DNA of 64,000 nt from CAWDPQ01 sp049642465 (lineage in GTDB: Bacteria > Acidobacteriota > Vicinamibacteria > Vicinamibacterales > 2-12-FULL-66-21), in NCBI GenBank assembly GCA_049642465.1, contig JBAROV010000066.1:62001-126000 (forward strand). The letters are read 5' to 3'. This document shows, piece after piece, positions 24,686 through 32,345 of the stretch. The position numbers and the translations under genes were made by a program. Position 1 is the stretch's first letter; every line of letters begins with the position of its first letter. The notes beneath the pieces are model-generated. The model had not been told where the DNA came from. It searched no databases and was given only the letters and a program-made list of their open reading frames with translations.

Positions 24686-26800
24686 CTACGGGCGCGCGTC
24701 TGAAGTGACGAGTACCGCCTGCCGGACGGAAAACGAGTCGTCTCCAGAAAAGACCAGGTGTACGGTCTTCCCATCGGCACTCATCCACTTCGGAGGCACC
24801 GAACTCGACTCGCCCGGTCCGACATCCCACGAATCCGCGAAGTACATCGTCGTCCAGGGCCCCCACGGTTCCGCCGCATCGTAGAGTGCCAACCCTCCCT
24901 TGAATCGTGGATCGGGGCCCGGCAGCGTCTGCGCCCATAGATAGCGCCGTAATCCGGCGTTGTAGCTGATTCCGGATCGGTAGCAGTTCCGGGGATTGGT
25001 GAAGACCGCGCCACGGCGCGCAATGTCCGAGGTCCATCGCGGCCGCCCGCCGTCCAGCAGCTCGAAAAACTGATACGCCGACCGATCGCGGAGTTTGTCT
25101 TTCGGCACACGCGCGAGCACCATTCGGTCTGCTGGCTCGTAGGCCGAATCGGAATCGTGCGAGTACACGTAGACGAACTGATCCCGCGCACCCTGGTAGT
25201 TCCTGCCGAAATTCAGCAGTGTCGGTGCGCCAAAACTGACCTCGAACTTCCAGTCGCTCCACGTCCACGTGCGGCCGCGGTCGCGAGACCAGGCGAGCTG
25301 CGAGTTGCCGGCGTTTCTCACCATTAAATAAAGGATACCGTCAACCATCAGCAGCCCACTGGCCTTCTTGCCCGATGTGCCGTCTCCCCTCTGCTCAACA
25401 GTGGGCGACCGAAGATTTGCACCGAACAGGCTCGGCGGCGAGCCCGAGATCACCGCCAATCCAAGACTCAGCTTCTCGGGAGTCTTGGGCTCGAACCCCC
25501 ATCCATCTCCGTACGCGGTGTAGAGGCGATCATCATCGCCCCACGTCAGGGGGAAATTGTCGCTCCCTTTCGCCTGACGGACGATCTCGCCAGGAGGTGC
25601 CCATTCGACTCGCGTAATGTGCGTGCTGGACGGATAGGGGGACAAACGCTGAGGCCGCACGTCGCCCTCAATGGCGTCCATCAACGGCGTAAACAACTCG
25701 GCATTCAACGCGTCGTGATGCTCCATGGCGTTGTTGAGCACCGCGCCGTTGCGTACCGCGACGAGTTGCTTGCTCGGGACGACGAACAGGACCTGATGAC
25801 CCGCGCCCGATCCCCAGAACGCGTCGCGCGGGAGGGTTGAATATTTGCCGTCCTGGTTGCTCCACCAGCCGACGCCGCCGTGGCCAGGCATTCCGGCGTC
25901 TTCCGATATTTGCATGACGGCACTGGCTGACAACAGGCGCCTGCCGTCCCAGTCTCCGCGACGCAACATCAGCCGGCCTACCCTCGCCACTGCACGCGCC
26001 GTGTAGCCCCCACCACCCCAGGACCCGACGAGCGGCAGGCCGTCAACCGTGAATGTGCTGTTGTAACCAACCGACCAGTCCTTGTCGGCCACACCGATCG
26101 GCTTCATGATTCGATCGCGAAGCAGAGACCGAATGTCGCGATGCGGACCACCGGCGATGGCCGCAGTCACGGCGTACGACAGCATCGCGATGCCAGGATT
26201 GCTGTAGGAAAATCGCTCACCCGGAGCGAAAACGAGTGGTGTCAGGTCCCGCGCGATGGTGAACGGATCGCGAGGCGGCTCGAGCCGTTTCCAGAAATCA
26301 CCCTTCCAACCAGTCAATTTGTCGTGCGGCAAGTCGTCGGCTTCCGCGTCCTCGAGACCAGACGTGTGGGAACCAAGATGTCGCAACGTTATCAAGCGTT
26401 TCCTGGGATCGTCTTGCCACGCTCTGACATAGCGGCCGGCAGGATCGTCCAGCGCGAGCCGTCCATCGTTGAGGGCGACGCCGAGCGAGAGGCCCGCCAC
26501 GAGCGCTTTCGCCATTGAAGCGGTGTAGTGCGGTTTGTCAGGACCGTGATCGATCGCGTACCACTCGTACACGATCTTGTCATTGCGAATGACGAGCAGG
26601 CTCTTGGTTGTGCGTGCGAGGTGGTCCTTGAACGCTGTCAGCTTCGCCGAACTCATGCCCTGCCGTTCGGGGCGTTCGGTGACCCAGTCGAAGAGCTGCG
26701 ATTGAACGCCGCCGCCGGCAGAAACTTCCTGACGCGACGGCTCCGCCAGGAAGATCACACCACAGAATACCGGTATCAGCAGCCGCAGCTGAAGCGGCAT
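24686..26800 (-). CDS. Exported serine hydrolase (beta-lactamase class C fold) fused to DUF4185-like domain
   Basis: 704 residues. The signal peptide is at about 1-20. Residues 40-390 form a beta-lactamase/transpeptidase-like domain: TASMAKAL with nucleophile Ser95 and Lys98, and FSYSNPG with Tyr199-Ser-Asn. Residues of about 400-700 look like a five-bladed-propeller DUF4185 domain (LTWGDDDRLYTAYGDGWGF, AWSRDRGRTWTWSDW, NCYRSGISYNAGLRRYLWAQ, MYFADSWDVG). Families of the first domain include esterases, D-aminopeptidases and carboxypeptidases; the substrate is unknown. The fusion is unusual in my experience. The protein acts in the periplasm or outside. LigD-type polymerase follows 13 bp downstream. 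Confidence 0.85.
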   Translation of the reverse strand: MPLQLRLLIPVFCGVIFLAEPSRQEVSAGGGVQSQLFDWVTERPERQGMSSAKLTAFKDHLARTTKSLLVIRNDKIVYEWYAIDHGPDKPHYTASMAKALVAGLSLGVALNDGRLALDDPAGRYVRAWQDDPRKRLITLRHLGSHTSGLEDAEADDLPHDKLTGWKGDFWKRLEPPRDPFTIARDLTPLVFAPGERFSYSNPGIAMLSYAVTAAIAGGPHRDIRSLLRDRIMKPIGVADKDWSVGYNSTFTVDGLPLVGSWGGGGYTARAVARVGRLMLRRGDWDGRRLLSASAVMQISEDAGMPGHGGVGWWSNQDGKYSTLPRDAFWGSGAGHQVLFVVPSKQLVAVRNGAVLNNAMEHHDALNAELFTPLMDAIEGDVRPQRLSPYPSSTHITRVEWAPPGEIVRQAKGSDNFPLTWGDDDRLYTAYGDGWGFEPKTPEKLSLGLAVISGSPPSLFGANLRSPTVEQRGDGTSGKKASGLLMVDGILYLMVRNAGNSQLAWSRDRGRTWTWSDWKFEVSFGAPTLLNFGRNYQGARDQFVYVYSHDSDSAYEPADRMVLARVPKDKLRDRSAYQFFELLDGGRPRWTSDIARRGAVFTNPRNCYRSGISYNAGLRRYLWAQTLPGPDPRFKGGLALYDAAEPWGPWTTMYFADSWDVGPGESSSVPPKWMSADGKTVHLVFSGDDSFSVRQAVLVTSDARP

Positions 26801-26837
26801 CGGTTAGCTCCGCTGGTCTGCATTCGGAGGGCGGTCG

Positions 26838-28754
26838 TCACCGCAAGCTGGCGGTGCGTCCTTTGAGCGACGCCGCAAGCGACCGCATGCGGCTGGCATC
26901 AACTCCGGATGCGCTGGAGGCATCCCCCTCCAGCTGCGTGGCAAGCGCCTCGAGCTGCTCGGCAGCGGCCGCGGCGCCCTTGTCGCGTGCCGATTTGATT
27001 CTGTCGGCCCGGCTCAACGCCGTTTTGATCGCGTTGACCCGCTCCGGCTGAATCACCTTGCTCCGTGTCAGCTGATCCACATAGGCGAGCGCGACCACTG
27101 AAGTGGGCGCCCACGTCATGCGCATCTGCTGCTGCGCGTTGAATTCGTTGAGCCTGACCTGCGCCGCCGCATCGATCTCGTGCTGCGTCAGCTGTACGCT
27201 CGGTGTCAGCTTGAACACGTCGATGCCGCGCGCAATCTCGGAACCGTAGATATAGCCGTTGTACCAGTACGTCGACCAGTAGCCGCCCGTGAACAACTGC
27301 TTGGCATCAATCGGGCCGCGATCGAAGAATGCGATCTCGACGGGGTTGGTGGAATCGGTGAAGTCGAACACGGACACGCCGCCCTGATACCAGGCCTGCA
27401 CCATGATGTCGCGCCCCGGCACAGGAATCAGCGAACCGTTGTGCGCAACGCAGTTTTCCTGTTCCGTTTGCGGTGCAGGGATCTTGTAGTAGCCGCCGAA
27501 TTTCAGTTTCTTGTCGACGATGTCGAACACGGCATCGGCGCCCCAGGTCGGCGAATCAGTAGGGCGGCAGCGAGGCCGGGTCCCGCCGCCCCACTCGTCG
27601 GTGAAGATTACTTTCGTGCCGTCGTTATTGAACGTGGCCGAATGCCAGAACGCAAAGCTCTTGTCGGTCACCTGATCGAGTCGCACGGGGTTGACCGGGT
27701 CGGAAATGTCCAGGAGGATGCCGTTGCCGGAACACGCACCGGCCGCAAGCCCGATCTCCGGGAACACGGTGATGTCATGGCAACGATTCGTGCCGCTCGA
27801 TCGCTGGGTCCCAGGGCCATGCGTGCCGCCTGGCCAGAGCCCCGAAATCGCGCCGGTCGTCGGATCGGAAAAGATCCGAGGACGGTTGACGATCCGGGCC
27901 TTTTCCGGAGCGGCCAGCGGAATCTGGATGACGTCGATGCTGTACAGCGACGTGTTGGGATCCTCTTTCGGATCCTTGCCCGAACAACCGGCCAGCTCCT
28001 CGGCGGATCTCACCGATCCCGTCCCCGAGCCGTAGACGTACAGATTCTCCTTGTCGTCGGGATCGACGACGAGCGTGTGCGTGTGCGAGCCCCTGCACGT
28101 TTGCACGGCGGCAATCTGTTTCGGCTTTCGGACATCGCTGATGTCGAAAATACGGACGCCGCGGAATCGCTCGGCGCTGACCGGATCCTGAATGCCCTGC
28201 GTCCCGCAGTCAATCCGGCCCCGCGTCTCCTCGACGGACATGATGAGGAGATTGCCGTGCACCGAGACGTCACCCTGGCCTCCCGGGCATACGACCGACG
28301 TGATGAGCTTTGGTTTCTTCGTGTCCTCGATGTTGTAGGTGTTGAAACCGTTGAAATTCCCGATGAACAAATGCTCGCCTTTGAACGCGAGGTCGGAGTT
28401 GGCGAAGCTCAGACCACCGCGCTGCGGACGTGGCGGCGTCCCTTCCCCTTGACCCGCTCGCTCCTGCTCGGGCGATCTCGGATTATCGTCTGCACCCTCA
28501 CCTCCGCGGCCGCGCCCTTCGCGTTCGGGGGCTGTCGGCTGGCCTGCCGGCGCCTTGGGATCGAAGAAGCCTTCGGGCTTCGGCAAGGTGGCGACAAGTT
28601 CCAGGTTGCGTGCCGCATGGCCGGCATCCCGAAGTCCCGGCTTCAGCCCGACGCGTGGATCTGAGGAACCCGGACGTTCCTGAGCGCCCGCGACCAGGAG
28701 GAACGAACAGATGACTGCGCTGACGGCAAATCCCCGGGTAAGTAGCCCCTTCAT
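26838..28754 (-). CDS. Secreted LVIVD-repeat beta-propeller protein
   Basis: 638 residues. The signal peptide is at about 1-24 (GFAVSAVICSFLLVAGAQ). A Pro/Gly/Arg-rich linker spans about 60-110. LVIVD-type propeller repeats run from about 115 to 520, with phrases like GVRIFDISDVRKPKQIAAVQ, NGILLDISDPVNPVRLDQV and GGVSVFDFTDSTNPVEIAFF, ending GYIYGSEIARGIDVFKL. The C-terminal 110 residues are helical. LVIVD repeats form surface propellers of unknown function. Its ATG overlaps the stop of the DUF305 gene (ATGA), so the two are translationally coupled, implying a joint role. Confidence 0.88.
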   Translation of the reverse strand: MKGLLTRGFAVSAVICSFLLVAGAQERPGSSDPRVGLKPGLRDAGHAARNLELVATLPKPEGFFDPKAPAGQPTAPEREGRGRGGEGADDNPRSPEQERAGQGEGTPPRPQRGGLSFANSDLAFKGEHLFIGNFNGFNTYNIEDTKKPKLITSVVCPGGQGDVSVHGNLLIMSVEETRGRIDCGTQGIQDPVSAERFRGVRIFDISDVRKPKQIAAVQTCRGSHTHTLVVDPDDKENLYVYGSGTGSVRSAEELAGCSGKDPKEDPNTSLYSIDVIQIPLAAPEKARIVNRPRIFSDPTTGAISGLWPGGTHGPGTQRSSGTNRCHDITVFPEIGLAAGACSGNGILLDISDPVNPVRLDQVTDKSFAFWHSATFNNDGTKVIFTDEWGGGTRPRCRPTDSPTWGADAVFDIVDKKLKFGGYYKIPAPQTEQENCVAHNGSLIPVPGRDIMVQAWYQGGVSVFDFTDSTNPVEIAFFDRGPIDAKQLFTGGYWSTYWYNGYIYGSEIARGIDVFKLTPSVQLTQHEIDAAAQVRLNEFNAQQQMRMTWAPTSVVALAYVDQLTRSKVIQPERVNAIKTALSRADRIKSARDKGAAAAAEQLEALATQLEGDASSASGVDASRMRSLAASLKGRTASLR

Positions 28755-29419
28755 TTCTGATGCTCCTTCAACTTGTCCAACATAACGCGCATGCGATCGA
28801 TCTCCATGCGCTGATCCGCATCTACATCATTCGCGAACGCAAACATTTCCGGCTCTTGACCCGCACCAGGCGTCGCGAAGAGTTCCTGGACCATCACCAG
28901 CGCTCCTTCGTGGTGCTTGATCATGAACTCGAGAAACAGGCGATCGAACGCTTCGCCCTTTGCGTCCGCCAAATGTGCCATCTCTTCGGCCGTGAGCATG
29001 CCCGGCATCAGCGTTCCGCCGTGGTGATGGGCATGCGGATCCGGGAGCGCCTCGCCGCGGCTCTTCAACCACTCTTGCATCATCTTGATCTCGTCGGTTT
29101 GCGAGACGTCGATCCGCTGCGCGAGCTTGCGCATGTCCTCGCTCCGGGTGCGCGTGACGAGGAGATCGGTCATTTCGATGGCCTGTGCATGATGACCGAT
29201 CATCCCTTGCATGAATCGGACGTCGGCTGGCGTGTGCTTCACCGGCGATAGATCAATCGCCGTTTCCGGCGTGATCACGCGAGTCGCCTGGCCAGGCGCG
29301 CCCGGCTGGACGATCTGAGGTCCGCTCGTCACACGGCTGCTGCGACACGCGAACCCCGCCGTCGCGAGCACCAGCATGAGCAGGATGAAAGGCCTCGAAT
29401 TCCTCACGGCACGCAACAT
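28751..29419 (-). CDS. DUF305 ferritin-like exported (lipo)protein
   Basis: 222 residues. The N-terminal hydrophobic segment is followed by Cys25 (TAGFAC), a possible but imperfect lipobox. The DUF305 domain shows DVRFMQGMIGHHAQAIEMTDLL and FDRLFLEFMIKHHEGALVMVQELF, the paired His-His motifs of this four-helix family, plus a His-rich insert (DPHAHHHGG). DUF305 proteins are periplasmic; several are linked to copper or other metal handling, which is the best guess here. It is the first gene of the coupled pair with the LVIVD-repeat protein. Confidence 0.88.
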   Translation of the reverse strand: MLRAVRNSRPFILLMLVLATAGFACRSSRVTSGPQIVQPGAPGQATRVITPETAIDLSPVKHTPADVRFMQGMIGHHAQAIEMTDLLVTRTRSEDMRKLAQRIDVSQTDEIKMMQEWLKSRGEALPDPHAHHHGGTLMPGMLTAEEMAHLADAKGEAFDRLFLEFMIKHHEGALVMVQELFATPGAGQEPEMFAFANDVDADQRMEIDRMRVMLDKLKEHQK

Positions 29420-29450
29420 CCAATTCTATAGGGATACAGGAAAGGTGGGA

Positions 29451-30620
29451 TCAACGAGGCGTCAGTCGCCTGGAAATGACGGTCAGGATGGCAATGGCCC
29501 CGAAGTTGGCGGCGGCCAGCAAAAACACTGTCCTCAGCTCGAACCGAGCCGCCATATGACCGGCAACCCACGGCATCGTCATGCCGCCGGTGAGCGCCGC
29601 TGTAAAGAGAATCCCGAACACAGTGCCAGAGTGCTCCCGGAAGGCGGCACCAGCGACGCCGAGCACAGTGGGAAAAATGCCGGCAAGCGCCAGGCCCGTA
29701 ATCACGATGCCGATGACCGCGACCGCCGTTGTCTGAGCGGCTGCAACGATCAGAGCGCCGGTGGCCGCGAGGATGGCGCCTCCGAGCACAATCCGGTGGG
29801 GTCCAAGGCGCACTAGTACTCCGCTCAGCAGGACACGCGAGGCCATGATTGACGCCCAATAGGCGGCGAGGAGGTACGACGCCGTGCCAACGGCAGCACC
29901 GAGCTGCTGCGTCAGAAACGTGGCGAAGTACCCGCCGAGGATGAACTCGTTCCCGGATTGGAAGAACAAGAGGAAGGCCAGCGCGAGTACAAAGGGCAGT
30001 CGAACGAACTGACGCATGTCCGCCAGAGGCCACCCGTGGGCCTGCTTGGCTGGCGGGAACCGCATCATCAGTGCCGCCAATCCGATGGCAGCGCAGAGTC
30101 CAGACGTGGCGGCGAGCAACGCTCCCAGGCCGACACGCGACAGCAGTGCGCCGATGCTGAACGGCAGGAGCAGCGCTCCGAAGCCAAAGAACACGCCCAG
30201 GACGTTCAGCGCCGCCGCTTTCCTGACCGGATCGTCGTGCAGATCCGCGACCAGAGTATTGGTGCTGGCATTCAGCGCGCCGCCACCGATCCCGAGCACC
30301 GCCACCGCCGGCAGCAGCTCGCGCAAGCGGGACGCGTTGACGAGCAGAACGAGCGACAGCGCCACCAGGAATCCGCCCGCGCCAAGCGGCGCCTTGATCC
30401 CATATCGATCGATTGCCGGTCCCACCACGACGCTGGTCGCGAGCATGGCTCCGTTGGTGACGAGAAACAGCGTGGCCACGTTATCAAGGCCGAGGGACAG
30501 CCGTGTGGAGAGAGACGGCATCACCGCGCCGAGCAGCGCCATGACGATGCCAAAGACGAACATGCCGGCGAACGCAATGCCGTCCAGGAGCGCGACGTTG
30601 CGGGCCGCCACGGTGTGCAT
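29451..30620 (-). CDS. MFS sugar-type permease
   Basis: 389 residues, 12 hydrophobic helices, and a fucose-permease-like feel (GGGALNASTNTLVADLH; GLALAGIFPTVLGVAGAAF). It is an inner-membrane importer or exporter; the substrate is likely the sugar handled by the two enzymes upstream. ATG 30620 overlaps the TAA of the SIS gene by one base (TAATG), which points to translational coupling and decides the start over an earlier in-frame codon. It is the last gene of the ROK-SIS-MFS operon. Confidence 0.87.
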   Translation of the reverse strand: MHTVAARNVALLDGIAFAGMFVFGIVMALLGAVMPSLSTRLSLGLDNVATLFLVTNGAMLATSVVVGPAIDRYGIKAPLGAGGFLVALSLVLLVNASRLRELLPAVAVLGIGGGALNASTNTLVADLHDDPVRKAAALNVLGVFFGFGALLLPFSIGALLSRVGLGALLAATSGLCAAIGLAALMMRFPPAKQAHGWPLADMRQFVRLPFVLALAFLLFFQSGNEFILGGYFATFLTQQLGAAVGTASYLLAAYWASIMASRVLLSGVLVRLGPHRIVLGGAILAATGALIVAAAQTTAVAVIGIVITGLALAGIFPTVLGVAGAAFREHSGTVFGILFTAALTGGMTMPWVAGHMAARFELRTVFLLAAANFGAIAILTVISRRLTPR

Positions 30621-31390
30621 TAGCGAACAACCGGCTCGGGTCCGCGCTCGTACCATCGCCGCGCGTACTCGTCGAACACTCGCAGGTTGTGATCCTGGGC
30701 GACCCCAGGCACATTCGGCGACACGAAGGTCGAGAACTCGTGACCCGCGGCTGCCAGCCGCGCGCCGGTTTCCGCGACGAGAGCCATCGCGACAAAGACT
30801 GCGGCTATCGTCGATCCGGCCGCGATCTTCTCGCGCCGGCCGATGTCGACCTGTGCATCCTCCGGCGCGACGCAGTTGTCGATCGCGATGTCGGCGACGT
30901 CGGAAAGGGCCTTTCCGGTCGAATGTGTCTTCGGAGCGACCTGTGCGTTTGCCAAAGACGAGACCGAGACGACATGCGCATGTCGTTTCTTTGCGTACAG
31001 CGCCGCCTCAATTGGTGCGGCGTTGAGGCCGCCATGTGAGAAGACGATCAAGCAGTCGGTCGGCCCCATCGGGTAGCTCTGCAAGAACTGGTCGATATAG
31101 CCCTCGCGTCGTTCAAGCCAGAGCAGCTCCCGTGCGCCATTCGGGCCGATCACGTTCGACCACATCAGCCTCGGATCGTAAAGTGGATACAGACCGACGA
31201 AGCTTCCATAGCGTGGAAACACATCCATCACGGGCAGGACGGAGTGACCGCTGCCGAAGAGATATACACGCCCGCCAGACTGAATGGAGTTTGCGAGCAC
31301 AGCGCCCGCCTGACTGAGTGTCTCCGCCTGAGCGGAGTGGATGCGTTCGAGAATGGCGGTAATGTGTTGGTAATAGCGAGAGGCGGACAT
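30620..31390 (-). CDS. SIS-domain phosphosugar-binding protein (UPF0309-like)
   Basis: 256 residues. The SIS fold is seen in GGRVYLFGSGHSVLPVMDVF (about 39-58), GPTDCLIVFSHGGLNAAPIE and HAHVVSVSSLANAQ. It contains the long insertion typical of UPF0309 proteins. SIS proteins isomerise, cleave or sense phosphosugars in the cytosol; members such as MurQ act on MurNAc-6-phosphate. Together with the ROK kinase three bases upstream and the coupled MFS permease, it suggests uptake, phosphorylation and conversion of an amino or wall sugar (inference). Confidence 0.85.
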   Translation of the reverse strand: MSASRYYQHITAILERIHSAQAETLSQAGAVLANSIQSGGRVYLFGSGHSVLPVMDVFPRYGSFVGLYPLYDPRLMWSNVIGPNGARELLWLERREGYIDQFLQSYPMGPTDCLIVFSHGGLNAAPIEAALYAKKRHAHVVSVSSLANAQVAPKTHSTGKALSDVADIAIDNCVAPEDAQVDIGRREKIAAGSTIAAVFVAMALVAETGARLAAAGHEFSTFVSPNVPGVAQDHNLRVFDEYARRWYERGPEPVVR

Positions 31391-31393
31391 GAG

Positions 31394-32251
31394 TCAGTTG
31401 CCATCCAGTGCGAGTCGCGCAGCGCCAAGGAGGCCCGCGTCCTCGCCAAGTTGAGTGAGCTCGATGCGGCAGCGGGCCGCTGCGATTGGCTGCGCCCACC
31501 GAGGTATTTCGGACTGGATCCGATCCAACAACAAGTCGGCCGCGCCGACCATCAGGCCGCCGCCGAGGACCACGGCCTCCGGATTCAGTGTGCTGATCAG
31601 ATTCGCGATCCCCATCGCTGTGAAGTGCGCGGCTCGATCGAGAACGGCCAGCGCCGCGCGGTCCCCGGCTCGTGCTGCGCTCACCACGTCTTTCGCGTCA
31701 CGGCGCGCCGCCAGCCGCGCCACACCAGGACCTGCCGCGTTCGATTCCCAGCACCCACAGTGTCTGTAGGCATCGTTCCATTCGGCGTCAAGGGCAAACC
31801 ACCCGACGGCGCCGGCGATACCGTGCGCGCCGCGCACAACCCGACCCTCACTGAGAATGCCGGCGCCGATGCCGGTTCCAATCGCGACGAAGACCACGTT
31901 CCGCAGACCGCGCGCAGCGCCCAGCCATGCCTCGCCGAGCACGTAGCCGGATCGATCGCTATCGACCGCGATCGTTCCCTGCAGTCGATCTTTGAGTGTG
32001 TCGAGAAGCGGGACCTCATCGATGCCCCAGAGGTTCGGGCACCAGGCGCGTCCGGTTGAAGGCGTGTATATGCCGGGGACGATTAGGCCGACAGCTCGTG
32101 CTCCGTCGCAGGCGGCAACAATCTGAGCGACGCTGGCATCGAAGGAGTTCGGGGCCGGAAGTGTTTGACGATCGAAGATCCTGCCGGTGTCGTCAACGTG
32201 GGCGATCGCGGTCTTCGTCCCGCCGAGATCGATGGCCAGAACTGAGGGCAC
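31394..32251 (-). CDS. ROK-family sugar kinase with altered active site
   Basis: 285 residues. The N-terminal phosphate loop is VLAIDLGGTKTAIAHV, and the catalytic-Asp region is VDSDRSGYVLGE (D99). GLRNVVFVAIGTGIGAGIL and NLISTLNPEAVVLGGGL complete the fold. The usual ROK signature AGExGH is replaced by AGAVGW (146-151), so the conserved Glu and His are both lost. The CxCGxxGC zinc motif is shortened to HCGCWE (164-169). It probably phosphorylates a sugar, but one different from glucose or GlcNAc, or it may be a sensor. It is first in the operon with SIS and MFS genes. Confidence 0.86.
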   Translation of the reverse strand: MPSVLAIDLGGTKTAIAHVDDTGRIFDRQTLPAPNSFDASVAQIVAACDGARAVGLIVPGIYTPSTGRAWCPNLWGIDEVPLLDTLKDRLQGTIAVDSDRSGYVLGEAWLGAARGLRNVVFVAIGTGIGAGILSEGRVVRGAHGIAGAVGWFALDAEWNDAYRHCGCWESNAAGPGVARLAARRDAKDVVSAARAGDRAALAVLDRAAHFTAMGIANLISTLNPEAVVLGGGLMVGAADLLLDRIQSEIPRWAQPIAAARCRIELTQLGEDAGLLGAARLALDGN

Positions 32252-32345
32252 TGGGGCGCATTATCCTACCCCTGGGGTTCACGATGCGAGCCGTGAACCG
32301 CTGATCAACGCCTGCTGCGAATCCGGACTGGCTTCGAGGCTGCGT

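Noticed and set aside
27180..28664. Long plus-strand open frame of 494 codons
   Set aside because: Antisense to the LVIVD-repeat gene, whose protein shows clear repeats and signal peptide. The plus-strand product has no recognisable features.
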